From: Acidobacteriaceae bacterium
GTDB taxonomy: Bacteria; Acidobacteriota; Terriglobia; Terriglobales; Acidobacteriaceae
Length of the DNA: 55,236 bases
Direction: 5' to 3'
Assembly: GCA_031296355.1 (NCBI GenBank)
Contig: JARLFX010000057.1
Coordinates: 1 to 55,236 of the forward strand
The position numbers and the translations under genes are program-made. The notes below the pieces were generated by a model, which worked only from the letters and a program-made list of their open reading frames with translations, was not told where the DNA came from and made no database searches. Positions 27,832 through 37,777 of the stretch are shown one piece after another; position 1 is the first letter of the stretch, and each line of letters starts with the position of its first letter.

Positions 27832-28081
27832 GCCCACTTACCAGCGTGAAATTCGAGCGTGATGGCGCGCGTCGAAAGCCCTGTTGCGGTTGTGATACGA
27901 TGCCCCTTCCCCGGAATGCGGATTGCTGTGCGCCCTGAAACGCGCGTTGGCATCGGCGGCATCCAGGCCGCCACATCGCGTCGAGATCGGTCCACAGTAT
28001 CCAGCCATGGAAGTGCCATACTGTGCGATCTGCTAACTCACAGACAACTCGGCCAACTCAAACACAAGAGGGAGCTCAGCG

Positions 28082-30235
28082 ATGAAAACCTATATTGGAA
28101 GGGATATCCGCAACGTAGCTGTAGTGGGGCATGCGCACAGCGGTAAGACAACTCTGATCTCCGCTCTGCTGCATGCCGCGAAGATGATACCCGCACTTGG
28201 ACGCGTGGAAGACGGCTCTGCCGTCACCGCGTATGACGAAGAAGAGGTGGCGCGACGCACCACGATGTCCAACGCCGTTGCATTCGCGGAATGGAACGGT
28301 ACCAAGATTAATCTGGTCGATACTCCCGGCTTTCACATGTTCCTGCATGATGCACGCGCCGCCATGCTGCCGGTAGAAGCTGCATTGGTGATCGTGAATG
28401 CGCAGTCTGGTGCAGAGGCAGGCACGGATCGCGTATGGAAGTTTGCAGATGAAATGAAATTGCCGCGTGTGCTGGTCGTCAATCAGCTGGATCATGCCAA
28501 GGCAGGTGATGCAGCGGAACGCGAACGCATGTTTGAGACGCTTCAGGAGAAGTGGGGCCGCCAGGTGGCGAGGCTGCAACTGCCCATCGTGGATGGTGCA
28601 GGCTTTCACGGCGTGGTTGATCTGGTGACGATGAAGGCGTTCCTTTACCAGCCAGACGGAGATGGCCGTGGCGTCGCCGGCGAGATCCCTGAAGCGTTAC
28701 AGACAGAAGCGACTGCTGCGCATGAAGCCTTGGTGGAACTGGTTGCCGAGGGTAAAGATGATCTGCTGGAAGAGTTTTTCAGGGAAGGGACGATTCCCGA
28801 AGAGCATCTGATTACCGCGCTGCACGAAGCGATTCGCGAAGACCGCATCTTCCCGGTGCTCTACGCGAGCGGCCTGCGCAATGTGGGTACAGACCATCTG
28901 TTGGATTTCCTGCAGGTGTACACGCCCGCTCCCACAGAGCGCGAGCCAATCGCCGCACACGCGAAGCTGCAGATGGTTGCAGCGAATGGCGGCGGGCACA
29001 GCGATGAAGCTGTAGAGCACGAGACGGTCACGCGGCGTATCGACGATAAAGAGCCGCTGGCGCTCTATGTTTTCAAAACCATGACGGATACATTCACCGG
29101 AAGAATCTCCTTCTTCAAGGTGGTGAGCGGCGTACTCAGGCCCAATGCTTCCGTGCAGAACTACGGCAGGCAGGAGAACGAGGTACTGCCTCATCTCTAC
29201 ATCATGCAGGGCAATAAGCCGGTGGAAGTACAGGAGCTCCATGCCGGTGATCTGGGGGCGGCGGTCAAACTGCGCGTCACGCTCACGGGCGATACGCTGG
29301 GCGACAAAGCCCACGAAATATTCGTGGAGCCGGTTACGATGCCGGAGCCTGCAATGACCTACGCCATTGAGCCGCGCACGCGTGCCGACGAAGACAAACT
29401 CGCGCCCGCTCTGCACAAGCTGATGGAAGACGATTCCATGGTGCGCTTCTTCCGCGATCCGCAGACCAACGAATTTCTGGTGGCGGGCGCAGGGCAGCCG
29501 CATATTGAGGCCATCGTCTCAAAACTGAATCGCCGCTATCACACGAGCGTGATCCTCAAGGCGCCGAAGGTGCCGTACCGTGAAACCGTTCGCGGACGGG
29601 CAGAGGCGCAGGGCCGTCACAAGAAGCAGACTGGCGGACATGGCCAGTTCGGCGACTGCAAGCTGCGCATTGAAGCCCAGCCGCGCGGCACGGGTGTTCT
29701 GTTTGAGAATGACATCTTCGGCGGCGCAATTCCGCGGCAGTACGTCCCGGCGGTGGAGAAGGGCGTGCGCGAATCAGCGGCGCGCGGCTATCTGGCTGGC
29801 TACCCTGTCACGGATATCAAGGTAACGGTCTTTGACGGCAGCTATCACGATGTTGACTCCAGCGAAATGTCGTTCAAGATGGCGGCGCGGCTGGCCTTCC
29901 GCAAGTGCATGGAGGGAGCGAAGCCGGCTCTGCTGGAGCCGATCATGCGTGTGGAGATCGAAGCGCCAGATGAATTTGCCGGTGCGCTCATGGGCGACCT
30001 GGCAGGCCGTCGCGGACGCGTGCAGGGCATGGATGGTGGTTCCTCGGGAACCGTAATCCGCGCCGAAGTGCCCATGGCAGAGATACTGGGTTACAGCACC
30101 ACCTTGACGTCGCTCACCCAGGGGCGCGGCAGCTTCCGCATGGAGATGGACCACTACGATCTGGTGCCGCAAGTGGTGGCGGAGAAGATTCTGGCCGGTG
30201 CCAAACAGCCGGTCCAGGACGACTCCGAAGAATAG
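28082..30235 (+). CDS. EF-G-like translational GTPase (paralogue type)
   Basis: The 717-residue protein has the full EF-G layout. The G domain has P-loop GHAHSGKT (16-23), DTPG (81-84) and, at the G4 position, NQLD (135-138) instead of NKxD. Switch I reads EVARRTTMSNAV where EF-G has a RGITI motif. Domain 2 is at about 315-400; domains 3, 4 and 5 follow (RGRAEAQGRHKKQTGGHGQF begins domain IV). Such divergent EF-G copies accompany the housekeeping FusA in many bacteria and act in stress, ribosome recycling or back-translocation; the precise role is unknown. A strong GAGGGAG precedes the ATG. It stands apart from str-operon genes, supporting a paralogue rather than the essential EF-G. Confidence 0.88.
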   Translation: MKTYIGRDIRNVAVVGHAHSGKTTLISALLHAAKMIPALGRVEDGSAVTAYDEEEVARRTTMSNAVAFAEWNGTKINLVDTPGFHMFLHDARAAMLPVEAALVIVNAQSGAEAGTDRVWKFADEMKLPRVLVVNQLDHAKAGDAAERERMFETLQEKWGRQVARLQLPIVDGAGFHGVVDLVTMKAFLYQPDGDGRGVAGEIPEALQTEATAAHEALVELVAEGKDDLLEEFFREGTIPEEHLITALHEAIREDRIFPVLYASGLRNVGTDHLLDFLQVYTPAPTEREPIAAHAKLQMVAANGGGHSDEAVEHETVTRRIDDKEPLALYVFKTMTDTFTGRISFFKVVSGVLRPNASVQNYGRQENEVLPHLYIMQGNKPVEVQELHAGDLGAAVKLRVTLTGDTLGDKAHEIFVEPVTMPEPAMTYAIEPRTRADEDKLAPALHKLMEDDSMVRFFRDPQTNEFLVAGAGQPHIEAIVSKLNRRYHTSVILKAPKVPYRETVRGRAEAQGRHKKQTGGHGQFGDCKLRIEAQPRGTGVLFENDIFGGAIPRQYVPAVEKGVRESAARGYLAGYPVTDIKVTVFDGSYHDVDSSEMSFKMAARLAFRKCMEGAKPALLEPIMRVEIEAPDEFAGALMGDLAGRRGRVQGMDGGSSGTVIRAEVPMAEILGYSTTLTSLTQGRGSFRMEMDHYDLVPQVVAEKILAGAKQPVQDDSEE

Positions 30236-30245
30236 TTCAACCGCG

Positions 30246-30294
30246 CTCTGCGCCCGCCCCTTTTGTTCTGAACAAGATAAGGGCGGGCGCAGAG
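30246..30294 (+). terminator. Long perfect hairpin after the EF-G-like gene
   Basis: A 14-bp stem (CTCTGCGCCCGCCC / GGGCGGGCGCAGAG) encloses an inner TTGTTC/GAACAA stem. No strong T run follows (TACACTTT), so it may be a terminator, an mRNA 3'-end stabiliser or a cruciform. Confidence 0.6.
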
Positions 30295-30372
30295 TACACT
30301 TTGCAGGATATGCAATATCTCCGTTGACGATGCCGCATTGCGTGGGTACTATTCGAGGCTCTGAGGTGACTC

Positions 30373-30822
30373 ATGAGCGAATTGGCAACCGCAGTCGGAG
30401 CAATGCTGAAGCAGAAACCCCGGCAGATTTGGTCCATCTCGTCTGCCGCCTCGGTATATGAATGCCTGAAGATGATGGCGGAGAAACAGGTTGGCGCGTT
30501 GCTGGTCATGGACCATGACTCGCTGAAGGGCATCATCTCTGAGCGCGACTACGCCCGCAAGGTCTTCCTGCTGGGCCGTTCATCCAAAGACACATTGGTG
30601 GCCGAGATCATGACAAGTCCAGTCGTCACGGTCACCTGTCAGCACACCATCGGCGATTGCATGCACATTGTCACGGACAAACGCATTCGCCATCTACCGG
30701 TGATGGAAGGTGACAAGGTCATAGGCCTGATCTCCATCGGCGACCTCGTCAACTGGGTCATCAATGAGCAGCAGAAGACCATCATGCAGCTGCAGGCCTA
30801 TATCTGCGGCACCGCGTCGTAG
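30373..30822 (+). CDS. CBS-pair protein
   Basis: The 149-residue protein consists almost only of two CBS domains (about 15-70 and 80-138). The first has VYECLKMMAEKQVGALLVMD and ISERDYARKV, the second MTSPVVTVTCQHTIGDCMHI, RHLPVMEGDKVIGLISIGDLV. CBS pairs bind adenosine nucleotides such as AMP, ATP or NAD and regulate partner enzymes. GAGG lies 6 bases before the ATG. It is convergent with sdaA, 2 bases apart. No partner is evident. Confidence 0.92.
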   Translation: MSELATAVGAMLKQKPRQIWSISSAASVYECLKMMAEKQVGALLVMDHDSLKGIISERDYARKVFLLGRSSKDTLVAEIMTSPVVTVTCQHTIGDCMHIVTDKRIRHLPVMEGDKVIGLISIGDLVNWVINEQQKTIMQLQAYICGTAS

Positions 30823-30824
30823 CC

Positions 30825-32240
30825 TCAGCACTGGATCTTGTTCAGCGCCAGCCCCGCGAGCGATGTTTCCTTGTAGCGCGATTGCATATCCAGGCCAGTC
30901 TCGTACATCGTCTTGATGACCTGATCGAGTGAAACCTTATGCTCGCCCTCTTCTGACATTGCCAGTCGTGATGCGTTCACTGCTTTGATGGCGCCCATGG
31001 CATTGCGCTCGATGCACGGAATCTGTACCAGCCCCCCAATGGGGTCGCACGTCATGCCCAGGTTATGTTCCATGCCGATCTCGGCAGAGTGCTCCACCTG
31101 CTGATTGCTGCCCTGCAGCGCAGCCGCCAGCCCGCCCGCTGCCATCGAACACGCCACGCCCACCTCGCCCTGGCAGCCCACCTCCGCGCCGGAGATGGAT
31201 GCATTCTCCTTGTACAGCACGCCAATCGCGGCCGCCGTCAGCAGATAGCGCAGGATGCCTTCCTCGTCGGCTGTGGTGCCGGTGAAGTGGAGATAGTAAA
31301 GCCCCACCGCAGGGATGATGCCGGCCGCGCCATTGGTGGGCGCAGTCACCACACGTCCCCCGGCAGCATTCTCTTCGTTCACCGCCATCGCGTACACCGT
31401 CACCCAATCCAGCGGAGCCAGCGGGTCAGTCGCCTTGCCCAATCGCAGACGAGCAGCCAGATGCGGCGCGCGCCGCCGCACCTTCAGCCCACCGGGCAAG
31501 ATGCCCTCTGTCGCCATGCCGCGCTCTGCACTCTCCGTCATCGTCTGCCATAGATGCAGAATGCGCTGGCGCACTTCCTTCTCTATTGTGGCTTGCATCT
31601 TGCCCGGCTGCTGTTGCTGCAGCAATGCACACTCATTGGCGAAGATCATCTCCGCAACGGTAAGACCATGCTCATCCGCAACAGCCAGCAGTTCAGCGGC
31701 ATTGTGAAATGGATAGGGCACTGTGCGCTCGGGTGCTGATTGCGCCGCAAACTCTTCGCTGGTGCGGATGAACCCGCCGCCAACGGAAAAAATAATAGTC
31801 TCTGCAATACGGTTGCCGGCATCATCAAACGCGGTGAAGCGCATGCCGTTGGGGTGTGATGGCGTGTCCGCCTGCGGATACATCTGGTCGCGGTGAAAGA
31901 CCAGCTCCTGCTCATTGCGGAAAGGCAGCCGGCGTCCATCGGGCAATGTAATCGTCTCGTCCGCCCTCCACTGCTGCAGGATGCGTTCCATGGCAGCAGG
32001 TTCTATGGTGTCCGGCATCTCGCCGCTCAAACCGAAAAGGATGGCGTGATCGGTTGCATGGCCGATGCCGGTAAGCGCGAGCGATCCGTATAGGTCGGAG
32101 GTGATGCGTGCGGTGATGGCTAACTGCTGCGCCTCTTGCAGCTTCTGCAGGAAGGCATGGGCCGCGCGCATGGGCCCGACCGTGTGCGAACTGGAGGGGC
32201 CAATACCGATTTTGAAAAGCTCAAAGAGACTGGTATTCAT
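30825..32240 (-). CDS. sdaA: L-serine dehydratase (single-chain, iron-sulfur)
   Basis: The 471-residue cytosolic enzyme converts L-serine to pyruvate and ammonia. The N-terminal beta domain starts [20 protein letters not shown], where SSSHT (16-20) binds substrate. The alpha domain carries the [4Fe-4S] cysteines in [17 protein letters not shown] and [16 protein letters not shown]. The very last residue is Cys (ALNKIQC), as in the Legionella enzyme, where the terminal Cys occupies the active-site iron when substrate is absent. ATG 32240 is chosen because family members begin there; the upstream in-frame extension to 32279 is unlike the family. The Shine-Dalgarno is weak. Confidence 0.95.
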   Translation of the reverse strand: MNTSLFELFKIGIGPSSSHTVGPMRAAHAFLQKLQEAQQLAITARITSDLYGSLALTGIGHATDHAILFGLSGEMPDTIEPAAMERILQQWRADETITLPDGRRLPFRNEQELVFHRDQMYPQADTPSHPNGMRFTAFDDAGNRIAETIIFSVGGGFIRTSEEFAAQSAPERTVPYPFHNAAELLAVADEHGLTVAEMIFANECALLQQQQPGKMQATIEKEVRQRILHLWQTMTESAERGMATEGILPGGLKVRRRAPHLAARLRLGKATDPLAPLDWVTVYAMAVNEENAAGGRVVTAPTNGAAGIIPAVGLYYLHFTGTTADEEGILRYLLTAAAIGVLYKENASISGAEVGCQGEVGVACSMAAGGLAAALQGSNQQVEHSAEIGMEHNLGMTCDPIGGLVQIPCIERNAMGAIKAVNASRLAMSEEGEHKVSLDQVIKTMYETGLDMQSRYKETSLAGLALNKIQC

Positions 32241-32365
32241 CGGATCCGCTCGTACGTGCTGGGCCCAAACTTTCCGCACTCCCGGGTGATGGCAAAGCGC
32301 AAATCTGCTTTCTCAGCTTACTCTCTGGCGGGGCATTCATGCGTATGTGCTGTTTGCAGCAAAAA

Positions 32366-32393
32366 CGGCGCTGAAGATTGCTCTCCAGCGCCG
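32366..32393 (-). terminator. Rho-independent terminator of the S9 peptidase gene
   Basis: An 8-bp stem (CGGCGCTG / CAGCGCCG on the minus strand) is followed by T5, 18 bases past the stop. Confidence 0.85.
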
Positions 32394-32410
32394 CAAATTT
32401 TAGCCCCGCC

Positions 32411-34639
32411 TTACTTCTTTGTCGGCTGGAATGCCGGATCGCCGAAGTTCCACAGGAAGAAGGTAAAGATGTCGCTCCAGTCGGATACCTGCTGCGCAAC
32501 CGTATCCGTCAGCCCGTGTCCGGCATCGTAGTTCACGCGGAAGAGAATAGGCTTGTCGCTGGCGTTTGCCGCTTCCAGCGCGGCCGCCATCTTTGCGCCT
32601 TGCCACGGATCAACGCGCGGGTCGTTCGCCCCCGCTGTCACCAGTACCGCCGGATACTTCGTTCCCGGCACCACATGGTAGTACGCGCTCATGTTAAGCA
32701 GCGATTTGAAGCCCGCCTCCGTCTTGACCGAGCCGAACTCTGGGATATTGTCTGGTCCATTCGCGCCCGTCTCAAAACGCACCATGTCTGAACACGGTAC
32801 GCCGTCTACCGCAGCGGCAAATAGGTCAGGACGCTCTGTGATCGAACGCCCGATCAGGATACCCCCGGCGCTCTGGCTCCATATTCCAAGCTTTGCGCTG
32901 GATGTGTACTTGTTGTCGATAAGGTATTGTGCAGACGCAATGAAGTCGCGCCACGTATTGGGCTTGGTCTCTTCTTTGCCTGCGAGATGCCAGGCCTCGC
33001 CGAGTTCGCCACCGCCGCGTACGTGTGCGACGGCCAGCACACCTCCACGTTCCAGCCATGCCGAGTAGCGGCGTGAGAAGCCAGGTGTGAATGCATCGCC
33101 GTATGCACCGTAGCCGATCATGGTGGCAGGCGCCGAGCCATCACGCACCAACCCCTTTTTGTAGATGATGGAGAGCGGAACCATGGTCCCATCGGCCGCC
33201 TTCACTTCAACCTCTTCTGAGGTCAGGTCGGTTGGGTCAATCTTGTTGGCAGGCTCCAGCTTCATCGCCGTCATCGTCTTCTTCGCGGCATCGTAGCGGT
33301 AGTAATCCCCGGGTGTGGTCCACGCGGTCAGGTCCAGCACCGCCCCATTCACTGTAGGATTGCTCATGATCGCGGCCACCTGCTGCCCACCGGGCAACGG
33401 CAGCATCTCGGCCTTCGCGTTGTGCTCGTACCCCAGGCGCAGCACGCGTCCAGCGCCATTCTGGATCACGCGGAGATACAGCGCATCCTTGCCCTGGTGC
33501 AGCACCTCCGTGCCGATAAATCCGCCGCTGAACACCAGGTCGCCAGGCGGGATCACCGTGACGGCCTTCTTCAGATCAGGGTGCGCGGCATCCACCCGCA
33601 GCAGCTTGCCGTTCATGGTGCCGTCAAAGCTCACGAGGTAAAGATCATCCCCCTCAAGCGCAAGATCAGAGACCTTATCCTCCAGCCCGGCCACCTTATG
33701 CCAGCCCGTATGCGTGGTCAGCGCACTGGGCTCGGCTACGTAGATGCTGCGGTAGAGATTACCCGGCGCAACCGAGGCCAGCACATACCTGGAGCCGGTC
33801 ACCGGATTCGCAAATGGGAAGTAGTAGTCCGGCACAGGAATCTCGGCTGAAACGCCCTGCCCGATGACCAGCGCATCCTTTGCCACGGAAGTGCCAATGA
33901 CGTGGCTGTACTCCGTTGGCTTCTTATACTTGTCGGTCGGCGGAGCATCGGGGCCGAGCTTCTCAAGCTGCAGATAGTAAAACGTCTTGTCGTCCGGCGA
34001 GAAGCTGCCGCCAAGATAGCGTTCAATCGCCTCCGGCAGTTCTCGTCCAGATGCGGTCTCGTAAATATGCGCTGTCTGCATCTCCGATCCGCCCGGCGAG
34101 ATGCCGACTGCTACCAGTTTGCCGTCATCGCTTGGCGTGTACTGGTCCAGCGATACATGCACTTCCGGCGTGCTCAGCTTCGGCACATTCAGCAGCATCC
34201 GCTCCGGCCCGCCGCTGCTCTTGCGCACAAAAAGACTGGCCTGGTTTTCGCTGCGCAGGCGCTTGCGGTAGAACACATACTCACCTGCCACCTGAACGTC
34301 CGAGATAATGTAGTCGGACGCATTCATGTAATGCGTCATCTCCTCGGCAAACTCTTTGCGCCCCGGCAGCCCATCCAGCACCGCGCGCGTGTAATCCGCC
34401 TGCCCGCGCATCCACGCCTTCACCTCGGGCGATTTCTCATCTTCCAGCCAGCGATAGTTATCAACCACTTTATGTCCGAAGTAAGTATCTGTAACCGGAC
34501 GTGCCGGTGCGACTGGCGGCTTCGGTGCCTCTGCCGCGAAACACATTCCAGAGAGCAGGCACGTGGCGCCGGCAATGCGAAGAGTCTTTGCCGCCGCATG
34601 AATGGCAGGGCGGCCGAATGCACGGAAAGTCAGATTCAT
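32411..34639 (-). CDS. Prolyl oligopeptidase family (S9A) serine peptidase, secreted
   Basis: The 742-residue protein has a signal-like N-terminus (about 1-37, ending GMCFAAEA) and a seven-bladed propeller (about 80-470) opening with VTDTYFGHKVVDNYRWLED, the prolyl-oligopeptidase hallmark. An alpha/beta hydrolase domain follows. The triad is Ser590 in WSQSAGG (POPs usually have GGSNGG), an Asp in AGANDPRVDP (about 673) and His708 in NYDAGHG. It cleaves short peptides after proline. ATG 34639 has AAGGA 8 bases upstream; the frame extends 52 residues further but without a signal peptide. It is divergent from the M16 peptidase gene across 187 bp. Confidence 0.93.
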   Translation of the reverse strand: MNLTFRAFGRPAIHAAAKTLRIAGATCLLSGMCFAAEAPKPPVAPARPVTDTYFGHKVVDNYRWLEDEKSPEVKAWMRGQADYTRAVLDGLPGRKEFAEEMTHYMNASDYIISDVQVAGEYVFYRKRLRSENQASLFVRKSSGGPERMLLNVPKLSTPEVHVSLDQYTPSDDGKLVAVGISPGGSEMQTAHIYETASGRELPEAIERYLGGSFSPDDKTFYYLQLEKLGPDAPPTDKYKKPTEYSHVIGTSVAKDALVIGQGVSAEIPVPDYYFPFANPVTGSRYVLASVAPGNLYRSIYVAEPSALTTHTGWHKVAGLEDKVSDLALEGDDLYLVSFDGTMNGKLLRVDAAHPDLKKAVTVIPPGDLVFSGGFIGTEVLHQGKDALYLRVIQNGAGRVLRLGYEHNAKAEMLPLPGGQQVAAIMSNPTVNGAVLDLTAWTTPGDYYRYDAAKKTMTAMKLEPANKIDPTDLTSEEVEVKAADGTMVPLSIIYKKGLVRDGSAPATMIGYGAYGDAFTPGFSRRYSAWLERGGVLAVAHVRGGGELGEAWHLAGKEETKPNTWRDFIASAQYLIDNKYTSSAKLGIWSQSAGGILIGRSITERPDLFAAAVDGVPCSDMVRFETGANGPDNIPEFGSVKTEAGFKSLLNMSAYYHVVPGTKYPAVLVTAGANDPRVDPWQGAKMAAALEAANASDKPILFRVNYDAGHGLTDTVAQQVSDWSDIFTFFLWNFGDPAFQPTKK

Positions 34640-34826
34640 AGGAGATATCCTTGGTGGCATAGAATGCCGAATATGCTGAATCAGTATTGATATTAAAATA
34701 GCGCATACACAGGCGATTGAGCTGCATTTTGCTGTGAGCATCCCGTGCAGAGGGGGAATCTGCACCTTCCTGTGCCGCAAAACGCCCCGGCGCAAGTCTA
34801 AGTAGGATAGTTAGAGGAGTGATCGA

Positions 34827-37499
34827 ATGAATTGGAAGCCGTTCTCGCTGTCGTTGTTGCTGTTTGTCCTGCTTGGCCCGTCGCAACTGAGAGCTGGGGC
34901 TGCCACAACGGCAGATGGAGTCACGCGCGCCACCCTGCGGAATGGTATGCGCGTGGTGATCGTGCGCAACGCCTTGGCGCCGGTCGTCACGGTGGAAGCG
35001 AACTTCATGGTGGGCGGCAATGAGACGCCCGAAGGTTTCCCCGGCATGGCGCACGCGCAGGAGCACATGGCCTTCCGTGGCTGCACCGGCATGACGGCAG
35101 ACCAGACCTCGGCCATCTACGCTCAGATGGGCGGCGAGAATAACGCAGACACGCAGCAGAACATCACGCAGTATTACACCACGGTTCCTGCGGCAGATCT
35201 GGATGTAGCGCTGCAGGCGCAGGCCGCCTGCATGCATGGCGTAGAAGATTCACAGGCGGAGTGGGAGCACGAGCGCGGCGCCATCGAACAGGAAGTCTCA
35301 CGCGATCTTTCGAACCCCACCTACAAGTTCATCAACCGGCTCAATACCGATATGTTCGCTGGCACGCCCTATGCGCACGATCCCCTCGGCACGCGCCCCT
35401 CGTTTGAAGCCACCACCGGCGCAATGCTGAAGAAGTTTTATCAGGACTGGTACACGCCATCCAATTCGATTCTTGTAATCGTAGGCGATGTAGATCCAGT
35501 GCAGACACTGGCGAAGGTGAAGAAACTCTTCGGCGACATTCCCAGGCACAAGTTGCCGGTGCGGCCAGAGGTGAACCTGCAGCCGGTAAAGCCCGAGATC
35601 TTCACGCTCGATAGCAACCTGCCGTACGTGCTGGCGTTCATCTCCTACCGCCTGCCGGGGACGGACTCTCCCGACTACGCAGCGGCGCAGGTACTGGCCG
35701 ATGTGCTGGGCAGCCAGCGCGCCGATTTGTACGGCATGGTGCCGGCAGGCAAAGCTTTGGCTGCAGAGTTTGGCATGGCGGAGAACTATCCTAAGGCGAG
35801 CATCGGCTTTGGCGTGTTGGCGCTGCCGGCAGATGCGGACTCGACCAGCGCCGTCGCCGAAATGCGCGCGATCCTGAATAAGTATGCGCAGAATGGCGTG
35901 CCGGAAGATCTGGTGATTGCCGCAAAACGCAGTGAGCTTGCGCAGGCCCAGTTCCAGCGCAACTCCATTCCCGGACTGGCGAATGTATGGTCCAACGCAC
36001 TGGCCGCCGAAGGCCGCAACTCGCCGGATGAAGACATCGCAGCAATTCGCAAAGTAACACTTGCAGATGTGAATCGTGTAGCCCAGCAGTACATGTTGAA
36101 TGCAAATACCATCACTGCGACGCTGAAACCCGCGCCCGATGGGCAGCCGGTCTCAGCCAAGGGTTTTGGCGGTGGCGAAAGTGTCACCAGCGCGCCCACA
36201 AAGCCAGTGGAGCTTCCCGCGTGGGCTGCAAGCGCGCTCAATCAACTCAAGGTGCCGGCGAACTTTGTACAGGCGTCAGACACGACGCTGCCCAATGGGC
36301 TGCGATTGATTGTCCGCACAGACACAACCAGCCCCACGATTACCGTTCTCGGCGGAGTGAAGCACAACGCCGACATGCAGACGCCGGCGGGACAAGAGGG
36401 CGTCGCCGATGTGCTGGAAGGCCTGTACTCCTACGGCACGCAGAGCCTCGACCGGCTGGCTTTCCAGAAGGCTCTGGATGACATCGCCGCCAACGAAACT
36501 GCAGGCTACCGCTTCTCGCTCAGCGTGTTGAAGGAGCATTTTTCTCGCGGTGTAGAGTTGCTGGCAGATAACGAACTGCATCCAGCATTGCCTGCGGCGG
36601 CATTCGGCGTCGTTCGCCAGCAGACTGCTCAATTCGTTGCCGGCAACCTGCAGAGCCCCGGCTACCGCACCACCCGCGCGTTGAATCTTGCGCTGCTGCC
36701 CGTGGGCGATCCCGTTCTGCGCGAACCGACTCCCGCAACCCTGAATAAACTCACGCTCGATCAGGCGAAGCAATACTATGCGGCCACGATGCGGCCTGAC
36801 CTGACCACGATTGTTGTTATCGGTGACGTAACCCCTGACGAAGCAAAAGCTGTAATCGCAAAATGGTTTGGCGACTGGAAGGCCGCTGGACCAAAGCCTG
36901 AAACAAATCTGCCGCCGGTCCCGGTCAACAAGCCGTCTGCGGTGAACGTAGCTGACGCGCAGCAGGTGCAGGATTCGGTCGAGCTCTCAGAGCAGCTGAA
37001 CATTAATCGCTTCGACCCCGATTACTACCCCATGCAGCTCGGAACGCATGTGTTGGGCGGTGGCTTCTACGCAACGCGGCTGTACCACGACCTCCGACAG
37101 GTAGCAGGCTATGTGTACACCGTTGACGTTGGCTTGTCCGCCTCGAAGACCAGGGCCACATATTCCGTGAGCTACGGCTGCGACCCGGAGAATGTCTCCA
37201 AAGCGCGCGCCCTCATCGAGCGTGACCTGAACCAGATGAAGACCGAGGCCGTCACTGCCGCAGAGTTGCATCAGGCGAAGGCGCTGCTCCTGCGCCAGAT
37301 TCCGTTGAGCGAATCCAGCGAGGAAGCTGTCGCCGGAGGCATGCTTGCGCGCGCGCAGATCGGCCTGCCGCTGGACGAACCCTTGCGCGCGGCGAATCGC
37401 TATGTGCAGTTGAATGCCGATGATGTGAAGGCCGCATTCAACCGGCATCTGCGCGTCGAAGATCTCGTGCAAATTGTGCGCGGGCCCGCACCGAAGTAA
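34827..37499 (+). CDS. M16-family zinc metallopeptidase, secreted, two insulinase repeats
   Basis: The 890-residue protein has a signal peptide (about 1-26). Two M16 halves follow. The N-terminal half carries the inverted zinc motif HAQEH (76-80) and the downstream acidic stretch WEHERGAIEQEVSRD. The second half (about 475-890, VADVLEGLYSYGT) lacks HxxEH, as expected for the structural half. The family degrades peptides in a clam-shell chamber. It is divergent from the S9 prolyl peptidase gene, and with the M1 peptidase and proline-degrading genes suggests a periplasmic peptide-to-proline route (inference). A perfect 9-bp hairpin follows. Confidence 0.93.
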   Translation: MNWKPFSLSLLLFVLLGPSQLRAGAATTADGVTRATLRNGMRVVIVRNALAPVVTVEANFMVGGNETPEGFPGMAHAQEHMAFRGCTGMTADQTSAIYAQMGGENNADTQQNITQYYTTVPAADLDVALQAQAACMHGVEDSQAEWEHERGAIEQEVSRDLSNPTYKFINRLNTDMFAGTPYAHDPLGTRPSFEATTGAMLKKFYQDWYTPSNSILVIVGDVDPVQTLAKVKKLFGDIPRHKLPVRPEVNLQPVKPEIFTLDSNLPYVLAFISYRLPGTDSPDYAAAQVLADVLGSQRADLYGMVPAGKALAAEFGMAENYPKASIGFGVLALPADADSTSAVAEMRAILNKYAQNGVPEDLVIAAKRSELAQAQFQRNSIPGLANVWSNALAAEGRNSPDEDIAAIRKVTLADVNRVAQQYMLNANTITATLKPAPDGQPVSAKGFGGGESVTSAPTKPVELPAWAASALNQLKVPANFVQASDTTLPNGLRLIVRTDTTSPTITVLGGVKHNADMQTPAGQEGVADVLEGLYSYGTQSLDRLAFQKALDDIAANETAGYRFSLSVLKEHFSRGVELLADNELHPALPAAAFGVVRQQTAQFVAGNLQSPGYRTTRALNLALLPVGDPVLREPTPATLNKLTLDQAKQYYAATMRPDLTTIVVIGDVTPDEAKAVIAKWFGDWKAAGPKPETNLPPVPVNKPSAVNVADAQQVQDSVELSEQLNINRFDPDYYPMQLGTHVLGGGFYATRLYHDLRQVAGYVYTVDVGLSASKTRATYSVSYGCDPENVSKARALIERDLNQMKTEAVTAAELHQAKALLLRQIPLSESSEEAVAGGMLARAQIGLPLDEPLRAANRYVQLNADDVKAAFNRHLRVEDLVQIVRGPAPK

Positions 37500-37519
37500 T
37501 CGCAGCCATCTACCGCAAC

Positions 37520-37548
37520 GCCGTGCTCCTCTGCGAGAAGAGCACGGC
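37520..37548 (+). terminator. Hairpin terminator of the M16 gene
   Basis: A 9-bp perfect stem (GCCGTGCTC / GAGCACGGC) lies 20 bases past the stop and is followed by ATTGTAATT, a weak U tract. Confidence 0.65.
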
Positions 37549-37598
37549 ATTGTAATTCTGCTGGCCCGTGCTGCGTTTATCGTGCTAGCTTCAGCACA

Positions 37599-37743
37599 AG
37601 AGCATTTTTTTCTGCTGGTGTAAGGTTTTCGCTAAACCAATTTATTTTTGCTAAACCAATGTATTTGTCATTCCGAAGCGAAGCGCGCGGAATCTGCTTT
37701 GAGGTGCCGCCACAAATCATCACACCAACAGCAAAAATGCTCT
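37599..37743. repeat. Small inverted-repeat element (MITE/REP-like)
   Basis: About 145 bases are bounded by near-identical inverted ends, AGAGCATTTTTttCTGcTGGTGT and, on the other strand, AGAGCATTTTTgCTGtTGGTGT. Inside are two copies of GCTAAACCAAT (about 37630 and 37650) and a GTCATTCCGAAGCGAAGCG segment that folds (TTCCG/CGGAA). It encodes nothing and lies between the M16 and proline dehydrogenase genes. Confidence 0.55.
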
Positions 37744-37777
37744 AAAGAAGAAATTCTGCTGTTAGCTTTTTATTCCT

